From assembly GCA_025963425.1 (NCBI GenBank), contig JAOPUQ010000082.1, forward strand, positions 1 through 29,819: a DNA stretch of 29,819 bases. Reading direction: 5' to 3'. This DNA is from Modestobacter sp. GTDB lineage: Bacteria > Actinomycetota > Actinomycetes > Mycobacteriales > Geodermatophilaceae. Below the pieces are notes generated by a model, which was not told where the DNA came from, did no database searches, and was given only the letters and a program-made list of their open reading frames with translations. The number at the start of each line of letters is the position of its first letter. The first letter of the stretch is position 1. Both the position numbers and the translations under genes were made by a program. Positions 1 to 8,011 of the stretch are shown in pieces.

Positions 1-1
1 C

Positions 2-991
2 GAGCCCTACTGGGAGGCCGTCCGCCGGGTGTACGCGCCCTTCGAGTCCGGGCTGCCGGCGCCGACCGGGCGGGTCTACACCCACGAGATCCCCGGCGGG
101 CAGCTGTCCAACCTTCGGCAGCAGGCCCTCGCGCTGGGCCTGGGCCAGCGGTTCGAGGAGGTCGAGGCGATGTACGCCGCCGCCGACCGGCTGCTCGGCC
201 GGCTGGTCAAGGTCACCCCCTCGTCGAAGGTGGTCGGTGACCTGGCCCTGCAGCTGGTGGGCGCCGGGGTCGCCGTGCAGGACTTCGCCGCCGACCCGGC
301 CCGCTACGACCTGCCCGACTCGGTGGTCGGCTTCCTGCGCGGCGAGCTGGGCGACCCGCCCGGCGGCTGGCCGGAGCCCTTCCGCACCCGGGCGCTGGAG
401 GGGCGCCGTCCGGCCGAGCCGCCGGCCGAGCTGTCCGAGGACGACGTCCGCGAGCTCGCCGAGGCGCCGCGCCGCACCCTCAACCGGCTGCTGTTCCCCG
501 GGCCCACCCGGGAGTTCGAGGCCCACCGGGAGGCCTACGGCGACACCAGCGTGCTGCCCAGCAAGGAGTTCCTCTACGGGCTCCGGCAGAACGTGGAGCA
601 CGCGGTGGACCTGGAGCCCGGCGTCCGGCTGCTGATCGGGGTGGAGGCGATCGCCGACGCCGACGAGCGCGGCATGCGCACCGTGATGTGCACGCTCAAC
701 GGCCAGCTGCGGCCGGTGTCGGTGCGGGACCGTTCCGTCTCGGCCGAGGTGAAGGCGGCGGAGAAGGCCGACCGCGGTGACCCCGGTCAGGTCGCCGCCC
801 CGTTCGCCGGCGTGGTCACCCTGTCGGTGGCCGAGGGCGACGCGGTGGATGCGGGCCAGCAGATCGCCAGCATCGAGGCGATGAAGATGGAGGCGGGCAT
901 CACCGCACCGCAGGCCGGCACCGTGTCCCGGGTGGCCATCGACGGGGTCGCACAGGTCGAGGGCGGTGACCTGCTGGTGGTGCTGGGGTGA
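2..991 (+). CDS. pyc: Pyruvate carboxylase, C-terminal part (5' end outside window)
   Basis: The reading frame is open from base 2, so the gene begins upstream and only the last 329 residues are seen; the full enzyme is usually about 1,130 residues. The visible part covers the end of the carboxyltransferase/conserved carboxylase region (the stretch around bases 560-740 with FLYGLRQNVEHAVDLEPGV) and a C-terminal biotin carrier domain with the motif EAMKME. The biotinylated lysine is encoded at 884-886. The enzyme carboxylates pyruvate to oxaloacetate in the cytosol, an anaplerotic step. The stop codon overlaps the GTG start of the NhaA fusion gene by 4 bp, so the two are probably co-translated. 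The family identity is secure; transcript boundaries are not visible. Confidence 0.95.
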   Translation, partial: EPYWEAVRRVYAPFESGLPAPTGRVYTHEIPGGQLSNLRQQALALGLGQRFEEVEAMYAAADRLLGRLVKVTPSSKVVGDLALQLVGAGVAVQDFAADPARYDLPDSVVGFLRGELGDPPGGWPEPFRTRALEGRRPAEPPAELSEDDVRELAEAPRRTLNRLLFPGPTREFEAHREAYGDTSVLPSKEFLYGLRQNVEHAVDLEPGVRLLIGVEAIADADERGMRTVMCTLNGQLRPVSVRDRSVSAEVKAAEKADRGDPGQVAAPFAGVVTLSVAEGDAVDAGQQIASIEAMKMEAGITAPQAGTVSRVAIDGVAQVEGGDLLVVLG

Positions 992-3648
992 GTGCCCCGG
1001 CCCGCTCGGCCACCCGCTCGGGTTCCGGGCACCTGGCGGCCCAGCTCTCGGGCCCGGTGCGCCGGTTCATGCGCACCGAGGCGGCCAGCGCCGGCCTGCT
1101 CGTCGTCGGCACCCTGGCGGCGCTGGCCTGGGCGAACTCCCCGTGGGGCGGGTCCTACGACCGGCTCTGGCAGACCGAGTTCGCCCTGCGGCTGGGCTCG
1201 TGGGGCATCGCCGAGGACCTGCGGCACTGGGTCAACGACGGCCTGATGGTGTTCTTCTTCTTCCTCGTCGGGATGGAGGTGCGCCGGGAGCTGCAGATGG
1301 GGGAGCTCACCCAGCGCAGCCGGCTGTCGGTGCCCACCCTCGCCGCCCTCGGCGGCCTGGTGCTGCCCGTGCTCGTCTACCTGGCGTTCAACGCCGGCGG
1401 TCCCGGCGGCCACGGCTGGGGCATCCCGATGGCCACCGACACCGCCTTCCTGCTCGGCGCCCTCGCGCTGGTGGGCCCGCGGTGCCCCACGCAGCTGCGG
1501 GTCTTCCTGCTCTCGCTGTCGGTGGTCGACGACATCGGCGCGCTGACGGCGATCGCGGTCTTCTACTCCGAGGACGTCGACCTGCTGGCCCTGGGCATCG
1601 CCGCGGTGTGCGTGCTGGCTTTCTACCTGCTGACCCGGCTCCAGGTGTGGCGCGGGCCGTTCTACTTCGCCGTCGGCACGGTGATGTGGCTGGCGATGAA
1701 CGCCTCCGGGGTCAGCGCCACCATCGGCGGGGTGGTCCTGGGCCTGCTGGTCAGCGCCTACCCGCCGCGGCGGGAGGCCGTGGAGTCCGCCGGCACGCTG
1801 GCCCGGGCGTTCCGGCAGTCGCCGCAGCCGTCGCTGGCCCGGCAGGCCAAGCTCTCCGTCGAGCGGGCCATCTCGCCCAACGAGCGGATCGGCGCGCTGC
1901 TGGTGCCGTGGAGCGGCTACGTCGTCGTCCCGGTGTTCGCCCTGGCCAACGCCGGGGTCCACTTCAGCACCGACCTGCTCGACCGCGCCCTGACCTCGCC
2001 GATCACCATCGGCGTCTTCCTCGCCCTCGTCGTCGGCAAGCTGCTCGGCGTCGGGACGGCGGCCACCGCCGCGGTGCGGCTGGGCCTGGGCGCGCTGCCC
2101 CCCGGGGTGACGCTGGGCAGCGTGTGGGGCGGGGCGGCGCTGTCCGGTCTGGGCTTCACCGTCTCGCTGTTCGTCACCGACCTGGCCTTCGAGGACCCGG
2201 AGCTGCGGGAGGAGGCGCGGGTCGGCATCCTCGCCGCCGCCGTGACCGCCGCGCTGCTGGGCATGCTCTGGTTCCGGGTGCTGGGCCGGCGCGGACCGGC
2301 CACGCCGTCGATGCGGGCCCGCCGACTGGACCCGCCGGTCGACCCCGCGCGGGACCACGTCCGGGGACCGGTGGACGCGCCGCTCACGCTGGTCGAGTAC
2401 GGCGGCCTGGAGTGCCCGTTCTGCGGGCGGGCGACCGGCGTGGTGGAGGAGCTGCGGCACCGCTTCGACTACGACCTGCGCTACGTCTTCCGGCACCTGC
2501 CGCTGCCCGAGGGGCACCCGCACGGCGAGCTGGCCGCCGAGGCGACCGAGGCCGCCGGCGCGCAGGGCGCCTTCTGGGCGATGCACGACCGGCTGTTCGC
2601 CCACCAGGACGAGCTGGAGGCCGAGCACCTGCTCGACCACGCGGCCGCCCTCGGCCTGGACCTGGGCCGCTTCGCCCGGGCCCTGGGGGACGGGACGTAC
2701 GCCCAGCGGGTGCGCGACGACGTCGCCGCCGCCGAGGCCAGCGGGGTGAGTGGCACCCCCACCTTCTTCGTCAACGGCGAGCGCCACGACGGCCCCACCG
2801 CCACCGACGCGCTGGCCGCGGCGCTGCTGGCCACCGATCCCCGCGGCCCCGACCGGGTGCTGCTCCCGCCCGCCTCGGCGGAGCCGGTCCGGGCCGCGCG
2901 CACCGTCTCCCCGCTGGCGGTGCTGCCCGGTGTCGAAGGACGGGAGGAGACCCCGGACGACGGCGCCTCCCCGCGGCTGTCCGACGAGCACCTGGCCGCA
3001 CTGCGCCGGGTGGGCCGCCGGCTGACCACGAGCGCCGGGCAGGTCCTGCTGCGCACCGGGGCCGAGCAGTTCGACTTCTTCGTCGTGCTGGAGGGGACCG
3101 TCGCCGTCCTCGAGGGCTCCCTGGACGGGCCGCACCCGACCGCGCGGGTGGTCGCGGTCAACGGCCCGGGCCGCTTCCTGGGCGGGCTGAACATGCTGGC
3201 CGGCCAGCGGCCGGTGCGGTCGCTGGTGGTGCAGCAGCCGGGCGCGGTGCTGCTGGTGACCCTGGACCGGCTGCGCGAGCTGATGGCCCGCAACCGCGAC
3301 CTGGCCGACACGATCACCCGCTCGTTCCTGCTCCGCCGGGCGATCCTGATCGGCCAGGCCAGTGGCCTGCGGGTGGTCGGTGACCGGCGGTGGCCGGCCA
3401 GCGCCCAGCTGCGGGACCTGCTGGAGGAAGCCGGCATCGACCACCAGTGGCTGGACCCCGCCGACGACCCCGCCGCCCGCTCGCTGCTGGCCGAGGCCCG
3501 ACCGGACGACGCCGACCGGTCCGGCGGTGCCGGCGGCGGAACGCAGCCGCTGGTGCTCGGCCCCGACGGCCGGGTGCTGGTGGAGCCCACCCGGCAGGAG
3601 CTGCTGGCGCTCGCGGGCGCGCCGCGGCCGGACCTGACGACGTCCTGA
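988..3648 (+). CDS. nhaA: NhaA Na+/H+ antiporter fused to DsbA-like, cyclic-nucleotide-binding and glutaredoxin-like domains
   Basis: An 886-residue protein, about twice the usual NhaA length (about 390). Residues about 25-430 are a complete NhaA membrane domain, with the paired aspartates D181-D182 in VVDDIG and D151 in MATDTAF matching the ion-binding aspartates of the family. Residues about 450-615 are a DsbA-like thioredoxin fold with the active site C476-P-F-C479 and a cis-proline loop near SGTPTFFVNG. Residues about 664-785 look like a cyclic-nucleotide-binding fold, and 794-880 like the glutaredoxin-like module that follows such a fold in CNB-type thioredoxin reductases; the FAD/NAD domains are absent. 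NhaA-DsbA fusions are known in actinobacteria; the extra two modules are unusual. By NhaA topology all soluble domains should be cytosolic. The GTG start overlaps the pyc stop (GTGA), which supports this start. Confidence 0.9.
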   Translation: MSAPARSATRSGSGHLAAQLSGPVRRFMRTEAASAGLLVVGTLAALAWANSPWGGSYDRLWQTEFALRLGSWGIAEDLRHWVNDGLMVFFFFLVGMEVRRELQMGELTQRSRLSVPTLAALGGLVLPVLVYLAFNAGGPGGHGWGIPMATDTAFLLGALALVGPRCPTQLRVFLLSLSVVDDIGALTAIAVFYSEDVDLLALGIAAVCVLAFYLLTRLQVWRGPFYFAVGTVMWLAMNASGVSATIGGVVLGLLVSAYPPRREAVESAGTLARAFRQSPQPSLARQAKLSVERAISPNERIGALLVPWSGYVVVPVFALANAGVHFSTDLLDRALTSPITIGVFLALVVGKLLGVGTAATAAVRLGLGALPPGVTLGSVWGGAALSGLGFTVSLFVTDLAFEDPELREEARVGILAAAVTAALLGMLWFRVLGRRGPATPSMRARRLDPPVDPARDHVRGPVDAPLTLVEYGGLECPFCGRATGVVEELRHRFDYDLRYVFRHLPLPEGHPHGELAAEATEAAGAQGAFWAMHDRLFAHQDELEAEHLLDHAAALGLDLGRFARALGDGTYAQRVRDDVAAAEASGVSGTPTFFVNGERHDGPTATDALAAALLATDPRGPDRVLLPPASAEPVRAARTVSPLAVLPGVEGREETPDDGASPRLSDEHLAALRRVGRRLTTSAGQVLLRTGAEQFDFFVVLEGTVAVLEGSLDGPHPTARVVAVNGPGRFLGGLNMLAGQRPVRSLVVQQPGAVLLVTLDRLRELMARNRDLADTITRSFLLRRAILIGQASGLRVVGDRRWPASAQLRDLLEEAGIDHQWLDPADDPAARSLLAEARPDDADRSGGAGGGTQPLVLGPDGRVLVEPTRQELLALAGAPRPDLTTS

Positions 3649-3689
3649 GGCGGCCGCGGACCGGCCCGGGATCTGTAGCCTCGACGGTG

Positions 3690-4373
3690 ATGTCCAGTAG
3701 TGGATCCGAGGCCCCGGCGCGCCCGCGGAGGGCGTGGGTGTCCCGCCTGCTCACCGGGGCGCTGACCCTGGTCCTCGGCTTCGCCGCGACCGTGCAGATC
3801 CGGGAGACCCGGGACCCCGAGGGGTACACGGGGGCGACCCAGGAGGATCTCGTGGAGATCCTGGACTCGCAGAAGTCCGAGGAGGACAGCCTCCGGCAGC
3901 AGATCACCGAGGCCCAGCAGGCCGTCGACACCCTGGGGCGCAGCGATGCCGACTCCGGGCGGGCGCTCACCCAGGCGCAGCAGCAGGCCGCCGCCATCGC
4001 CCTGCTCAACGGATCGGTCCCGGCCAGCGGGCCGGGGGTGCGGGTGACCATCGACGACCCGCAGGGGACGGTGCCCCCGAGCATGCTGCTCAGTGCGGTC
4101 GAGGAGCTGCGCGGCGCCGGCGCCGAGGCGGTCGAGGTCAACGGCGTGCGGGTGGTGGCCTCGAGCTACGTGGTCGGCTCGGCCGGTGACGTCGAGGTCG
4201 ACGGCAAGCGGCTGACCAGCCCCTACGTGCTGCTGGCCATCGGGCCGACCGACGACCTGGCGGCCGCCCTCACCGCCTCGGGCTCGCTGGTCAGCGACGT
4301 GTCCCGGGCCGGGGGGTCGGCCCGCGTCGACGGGCTCGAGCGGGTCGAGGTGTCGGCGGTCGTCGCGCCCTGA
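3690..4373 (+). CDS. DUF881 family membrane-anchored protein
   Basis: A 227-residue protein with a basic N-terminus, one membrane segment at about residues 17-36 and then an extracytoplasmic coiled coil (about 45-105, rich in Q, E and A) leading into the DUF881 core, with the conserved run GPGVRVTIDDP and the strand VEVNGVRVVASSYVVG. DUF881 proteins are common in actinobacteria, often near division genes; their biochemical role is not established. ATG 3690 is chosen, but GTG 3687 directly before it is equally possible. No Shine-Dalgarno is seen; a TAGCCT hexamer at 3676-3681 could be a -10 box for a nearly leaderless transcript. The gene converges with the ATP-grasp gene, with only 7 bp between the stop codons. 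Confidence 0.85.
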   Translation: MSSSGSEAPARPRRAWVSRLLTGALTLVLGFAATVQIRETRDPEGYTGATQEDLVEILDSQKSEEDSLRQQITEAQQAVDTLGRSDADSGRALTQAQQQAAAIALLNGSVPASGPGVRVTIDDPQGTVPPSMLLSAVEELRGAGAEAVEVNGVRVVASSYVVGSAGDVEVDGKRLTSPYVLLAIGPTDDLAAALTASGSLVSDVSRAGGSARVDGLERVEVSAVVAP

Positions 4374-4380
4374 GCGCGGG

Positions 4381-5643
4381 TCAGGCCGACCAGGTCCGGT
4401 CGGCCGGGCGCCGGTGGCCGATGGTGTGCGGGACGAAGAAGGACAGGTCGTCGGTGATCAGCCCGTCGGACTCCCGGATGCCCAGCCCGGCGGCATCGCC
4501 GTCGACCACCCAGGTGCCCAGCACCGGGTGGTGGGGCCCGTCCGGGCCGGCGAAGTCGGGCAGCTCGCACAGCTGCTGCACGACCCAGCCCTCCGCCCCG
4601 TAGCGGCCACCGCGGCCGGCCAGCACCTCACCGCCGGGGGCGACGAGCTCGACGTTGTTGCCCTCCCGGCCCAGCAGCGGCTTGCGGGCGAAGCCGGTGG
4701 CCTGCAGCTCCGCGGCGCGCGGGTCGTCGGCGAAGTAGGCCGGCAACAGCAGCCGGGAGATGACCGGGTCGTGCTCGTAGCGCTGCCACAGCAGCGGCAG
4801 CAGCCCCTTGTTCGACCACAGCATCTTCCACACCGGCTCGATCCACGTCGTCCCGCCCGGCCGGCGCAGATCGGCCAGCACGGACGGCCCGTAGGGGTCG
4901 TCGAGCAGCCACTCCCACGGGTAGAGCTTGAAGACGACCTCGATCCGCTGGCCCTGCGGGTCGTAGAACCGGGCATCACCGGTGTCCAGGCCGATCTGCT
5001 CGGTGGTGATCACGACGGCTTCGTAGCCGGCCCGGGTGACGCAGTCGGCCATGTAGGCCACGGTCATCCAGTCCTCGCCGGAGGTGTCGCCCTCGGTCCA
5101 GGCCAGGTGGACCCGCGGTTTGTGCCCGTGCTCGGACTGCCAGCGGGTGAGGTTGCGCTGCCAGGCGGCGACCAGCCGGTCGTCGAGCTGGTTCCACTGG
5201 TCGGTGCCCTGACCGGTCTCCAGGTGCCAGGACCACTGGACGACGGCGGCCTCGACCAGCGAGGTCGGGGTGTCGGCGTTGAACTCCAGCAGCCGGGGGG
5301 CGCCCTCGCCGTCCCAGCGGAGGTCGAAGCGGCCGTAGATGCTCGGCGGCTCGTCCTCCCAGGTGGCCCGCATCAGGTCGCGGGCATCGCGCGGGACGTG
5401 CATCCGGTCCAGCAGCCGGTCGTCGGCGAGGGCGGCGTCGCCTGCCTCCACGCACGCGGCGAACAGCTGGTCGGTGGCATCGGCCAGCCGGTCGACCTCC
5501 TCGGCGCTGAAGTCGTAGAAGACGTCCTCCCGCCAATAGGAGCGGACGTCCCCGCCCGGGACCGTCGTCTTGTTGTAGACCAGCCCCTGGGATTCGATCT
5601 CGGCCTCCCAGCCGAGCCGGGCCTTGCCGTACAGGCGCCTCAC
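4381..5643 (-). CDS. Glutathionylspermidine synthase-like ATP-grasp protein (YgiC/YjfC type)
   Basis: A 420-residue protein of the glutathionylspermidine synthase C-terminal (pre-ATP-grasp) family. Characteristic stretches are GRFDLRWDG followed by LLEFNADTPTSLVEAAV, the YPWEWL stretch, and ARKPLLGREGNN, which in the family belong to the ATP/Mg-binding core. The N-terminal amidase domain of true E. coli Gsp synthetase/amidase is absent, so it matches YgiC/YjfC-like proteins that ligate a carboxylate to an amine on an unknown substrate. The GTG start at 5643 overlaps the stop of the upstream lipoprotein gene by 4 bp, arguing for translational coupling. A longer open frame continues upstream but is only the shadow of the lipoprotein gene. 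Actinobacteria use mycothiol, so trypanothione-like chemistry should not be assumed. Confidence 0.88.
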   Translation of the reverse strand: MRRLYGKARLGWEAEIESQGLVYNKTTVPGGDVRSYWREDVFYDFSAEEVDRLADATDQLFAACVEAGDAALADDRLLDRMHVPRDARDLMRATWEDEPPSIYGRFDLRWDGEGAPRLLEFNADTPTSLVEAAVVQWSWHLETGQGTDQWNQLDDRLVAAWQRNLTRWQSEHGHKPRVHLAWTEGDTSGEDWMTVAYMADCVTRAGYEAVVITTEQIGLDTGDARFYDPQGQRIEVVFKLYPWEWLLDDPYGPSVLADLRRPGGTTWIEPVWKMLWSNKGLLPLLWQRYEHDPVISRLLLPAYFADDPRAAELQATGFARKPLLGREGNNVELVAPGGEVLAGRGGRYGAEGWVVQQLCELPDFAGPDGPHHPVLGTWVVDGDAAGLGIRESDGLITDDLSFFVPHTIGHRRPADRTWSA

Positions 5644-6074
5644 GAACCGCCGCTCCCGCCGCCGGACCCGAGACCGCCGGAGATGCGGGTGCCGGAGGAC
5701 ACCGTGCCGGTGCGGGGCAGCCCGTTGCGGGAGCGGGCCGAGCTGTCGGAGGGGTTCACCCGGGTGGCCGCGCCGGTGTACTGCGCCGGGATGCGCTGGC
5801 CGACGGAGTAGCGGTTGCCACCGAAGCCGCCCAGCAGGAAGAAGAAGGGCAGGCCACCGACGAAGCCGCCGTTGCGCTCGGCCTCCTTGCACTGGTCGTC
5901 GTCCACGACCTGGTCCTGCTCGTCCACGCAGTAGACCTCGCGGGCCTCGTTGTCGTTCTCGTTGTTGCCGGCGTCGCCGGCACCGCAGGCGCTGAGGAAG
6001 CCCATGGCCGCACCGGTCAGGGTGACCGTGCCGACCGCGGCACGCACCCGATTGCCCCTCGTCACCGTGCTCAT
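5640..6074 (-). CDS. Small lipoprotein, YgiB/DUF1190-like in layout
   Basis: A 144-residue protein with a lipoprotein signal peptide: basic N-terminus, hydrophobic core and the lipobox LSAC at about residues 33-36. After the lipidated cysteine comes an acidic N/E/D-rich stretch with two further cysteines (VYC and DDQC), a hydrophobic glycine-rich segment (PFFFLLGGFGG) and a Ser/Gly/Arg-rich tail ending in GGSGGS. This order (cysteine pair, short hydrophobic patch, TVSSGTRISGGLG-like tail) resembles E. coli YgiB, whose gene also precedes the YgiC ATP-grasp gene. The similarity is by layout, not by a proven alignment. The gene overlaps the ATP-grasp gene by 4 bp, so the two should be made together; the lipoprotein would sit outside the membrane while its partner is cytosolic. 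Confidence 0.75.
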   Translation of the reverse strand: MSTVTRGNRVRAAVGTVTLTGAAMGFLSACGAGDAGNNENDNEAREVYCVDEQDQVVDDDQCKEAERNGGFVGGLPFFFLLGGFGGNRYSVGQRIPAQYTGAATRVNPSDSSARSRNGLPRTGTVSSGTRISGGLGSGGGSGGS

Positions 6075-6372
6075 GGACCCGTCTCCCTGCGCCGATCGTC
6101 GCCCGACCCGACACATGCTGTCGGACGCGGCGCGCGCCTGCGCACCCGGCTCTCCGCACAGTGTCGGCCCAGCCATGGCCGGGTGCCGCCACAGCGGCGC
6201 CGGACGTGGTCTCCCGTGCCCGCCCCGGCCACCACGCACCACCTTCGACCGCGGAACCGGGCGTTCGCGCACACCGATGAGTTCGGGCGGCCGGCCGGGT
6301 CTGGTGGAGTGACGGGACGCAGACCGCGACCCGCAGGTGCCGGCACCGCCGGACCGAGCAGAGGAGCCCCCC

Positions 6373-6771
6373 GTGCGCATGATCTTCGTCAACCTGCCGG
6401 TCACCGACCTGGACCGGGCGAAGGCCTTCTACGAGGCGCTGGGCTTCACGAACAACCCGCAGTTCACCGACGAGAACGCCGCGGCCATGGTGATCGAGGA
6501 GAACATCGTGGTCATGCTGCTGACCCGCCGGCGCTTCGCCGACTTCGTCCCCGGGCGGGTCGGCGACCCGGCGGAGGCCACCGCGGTGCTGAACGCGATC
6601 TCTGCCGGCAGCAGGGAGGAGGTCGACGCGCTGCTGGCCACGGCGCTGGCGGCCGGTGGCAAGCCGTGGATGCCTGCCCAGGACCACGGGTTCATGTACG
6701 GCACCAGCTTCACCGACCCCGACGGCAACGTCTGGGAGACGCTGTGGATGGACCCCTCCGTTCCGCAGTGA
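6373..6771 (+). CDS. VOC (glyoxalase/bleomycin-resistance) family protein
   Basis: A 132-residue protein with the beta-alpha-beta-beta-beta fold pattern of the vicinal oxygen chelate superfamily: an N-terminal strand FVNLPVTDLDRAKAFYEALGF and a C-terminal strand with SFTDPDGNVWETLWMDPS. It belongs to the YlbA/lactoylglutathione-lyase-like group annotated as an extradiol dioxygenase or glyoxalase, but the substrate is unknown. The metal-ligand histidine usual near the N-terminus is replaced by Asn/Val, so catalytic activity is uncertain. GTG 6373 is preferred over ATG 6379 because AGGAG at 6362-6366 lies 6 bp before the GTG. It is monocistronic, divergent from the lipoprotein gene across about 300 bp and convergent with the DUF2510 gene. 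Confidence 0.88.
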   Translation: MRMIFVNLPVTDLDRAKAFYEALGFTNNPQFTDENAAAMVIEENIVVMLLTRRRFADFVPGRVGDPAEATAVLNAISAGSREEVDALLATALAAGGKPWMPAQDHGFMYGTSFTDPDGNVWETLWMDPSVPQ

Positions 6772-6929
6772 TCGCCGGCGCCAGCAGTCGGTGCGGGTCG
6801 GTAGGGGCCGTGGCGTCGCCGGGGCGGCTGCCGATCAACCGGCGCGAGGTGCCGTTCGTCGCGGTGTTCCGGACTGTGGCCGTGAGGCCCCTGCCGGAGG
6901 CGGCGATGAGCGGACTCCCCGGACGGGGC

Positions 6930-7367
6930 TCAGAAGAACTGCGTGAGGGCGAAGAGCACCACCGCGGCCGCGAAGACACCGGCCGGGACGGCGAGCGGCT
7001 CCTTGCGCCGGACCGCACTGGCGGCGGTGAAGGCGGGCAGCACCGCGACCAGCACGATGTTCGCGTAGTAGAAGAGTGCCAGGATCACCAGCGCCAGGAC
7101 GACGGTCACCAGGCTCAGTGCGTTGCGCTTGAGCCAGGTGGCCGGCGGCGCCGGTTGCTGCGGGCCGGCGCCGGGGTACGCGCCGACGGCTCCCCACTGC
7201 TGCGACCGCGCTCCCCACGGCTGCGCGGGGGCAGGCTGCGCGCCCCAGGCGGGCGAGGCCGGTGCAGCGGCCGGCTGCAGGTGCTCGGTCCACGTGACGC
7301 CGTCCCACCACCGGGCGTTGCTGCTCCCGGCCGGGTCGGGGTACCAGCCGGCGGCGGGTGTCGTCAC
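6930..7367 (-). CDS. DUF2510 membrane protein
   Basis: A 145-residue protein. Residues 7-25 form the DUF2510 motif (GWYPDPAG ... RWWDGVTWTEH), a short tryptophan-rich module found at the ends of many actinobacterial membrane proteins. A Pro/Ala/Gln-rich linker follows, then three hydrophobic segments from about residue 83 to the C-terminus. The role of DUF2510 is not known. The GTG start at 7367 is chosen because a GAGGAG box lies about 5 bp upstream on the minus strand and the motif follows immediately; a longer frame back to 7421 has no such support. The 158 bp between this stop and the VOC stop hold no evident gene. Confidence 0.85.
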   Translation of the reverse strand: MTTPAAGWYPDPAGSSNARWWDGVTWTEHLQPAAAPASPAWGAQPAPAQPWGARSQQWGAVGAYPGAGPQQPAPPATWLKRNALSLVTVVLALVILALFYYANIVLVAVLPAFTAASAVRRKEPLAVPAGVFAAAVVLFALTQFF

Positions 7368-7476
7368 GGTGCTCCTCGGATGCGCGGGGCCGGGCGGGGA
7401 TGCCGGCCGGCCGAGCTGCAACCTAGAGCAGCCGGACCGGGACTCCGGGCACCGCCGCGCGGGCAGGCGCCCGCGG

Positions 7477-7935
7477 TCAGCGCAGCGGGATGTCCCGCCC
7501 GTGCTCCTCCGGCGGCCGCGGGCCGAACAGCCGGCGGTCGGCCGCCGGAATCTGCACGTCGTTGATGCTGGCCTCGCGGCGGCTCATCAGCCCATGCGCG
7601 TCGAACTCCCACAGTTCGTTGCCGTAGCTGCGCCACCAATGGCCGTCGGCGTCGTGCCACTCGTACTGGAAGCGGACCGCGATCCGGTCGTCGTCGGCCG
7701 CCCACAGCGACTTGCGCAGCACATAGTCCAGTTCGCGCTCCCACTTGGCCGTCAGGAACGCGACGATCTCCGCCCGGCCGGTGAGGAAGGTGTCCCGGTT
7801 CCGCCAGCGCGAGTCCTCGGTGTAGGCCAGCGACACCCGCTCGGGGTCGCGGCTGTTCCACGCGTCCTCGGCCGCCTGCACCTTCTGCGCCGCGGTCTCC
7901 GGCGTGAAGGGTGGCAGCGGCGGCCGGTCGCTCAC
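7477..7935 (-). CDS. DUF1348 (NTF2/SnoaL-like) family protein
   Basis: A 152-residue protein of the DUF1348 family, a nuclear-transport-factor-2-like cone fold. Recognisable stretches are DAWNSRDPERVSLAYTEDS, RWRNRDTFLTGR, AVRFQYEWHD and SYGNELWEFDAHG, which run the length of the family. The function is not established; related folds act as small isomerases, hydrolases or binding proteins. The GTG start at 7935 has a GAGGAG box 5 bp upstream (minus strand). The gene lies 73 bp downstream of the glutathione peroxidase gene on the same strand, and the gap is filled by a palindrome-rich repeat-like sequence described separately. Confidence 0.88.
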   Translation of the reverse strand: MSDRPPLPPFTPETAAQKVQAAEDAWNSRDPERVSLAYTEDSRWRNRDTFLTGRAEIVAFLTAKWERELDYVLRKSLWAADDDRIAVRFQYEWHDADGHWWRSYGNELWEFDAHGLMSRREASINDVQIPAADRRLFGPRPPEEHGRDIPLR

Positions 7936-7940
7936 GACGG

Positions 7941-8011
7941 CTCCTCGCGGGCGCTCGTCGCTCGCGTTCGCGACGCTGCTGCGCCCATCCGTGAGCTCGC
8001 GAGCTCGCTCA
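7941..8011 (-). repeat. Palindrome-rich intergenic element, copy A
   Basis: The gap between the glutathione peroxidase and DUF1348 genes holds a perfect 14-bp palindrome (GAGCTCGCGAGCTC, 7994-8007) inside a larger imperfect one with arms GTGAGC and GCTCAC, next to a block (7951-7981) that recurs in altered form at 8983-9012. On the minus strand the block runs directly into the Shine-Dalgarno of the downstream gene. It may be an extragenic repeat or a weak terminator; only two related copies are in this window. Confidence 0.5.

Noticed and set aside
966..3383. 805-residue plus-strand open frame in another frame of the NhaA fusion
   Set aside because: Arg/Ala/Gly/Pro-rich shadow typical of high-GC DNA, no domain recognisable.
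787..3444. 885-residue minus-strand open frame opposite the NhaA fusion
   Set aside because: Composition is dominated by Q, H, R, G and P as expected of an antisense shadow; no motifs, and the plus strand has a complete recognised protein.
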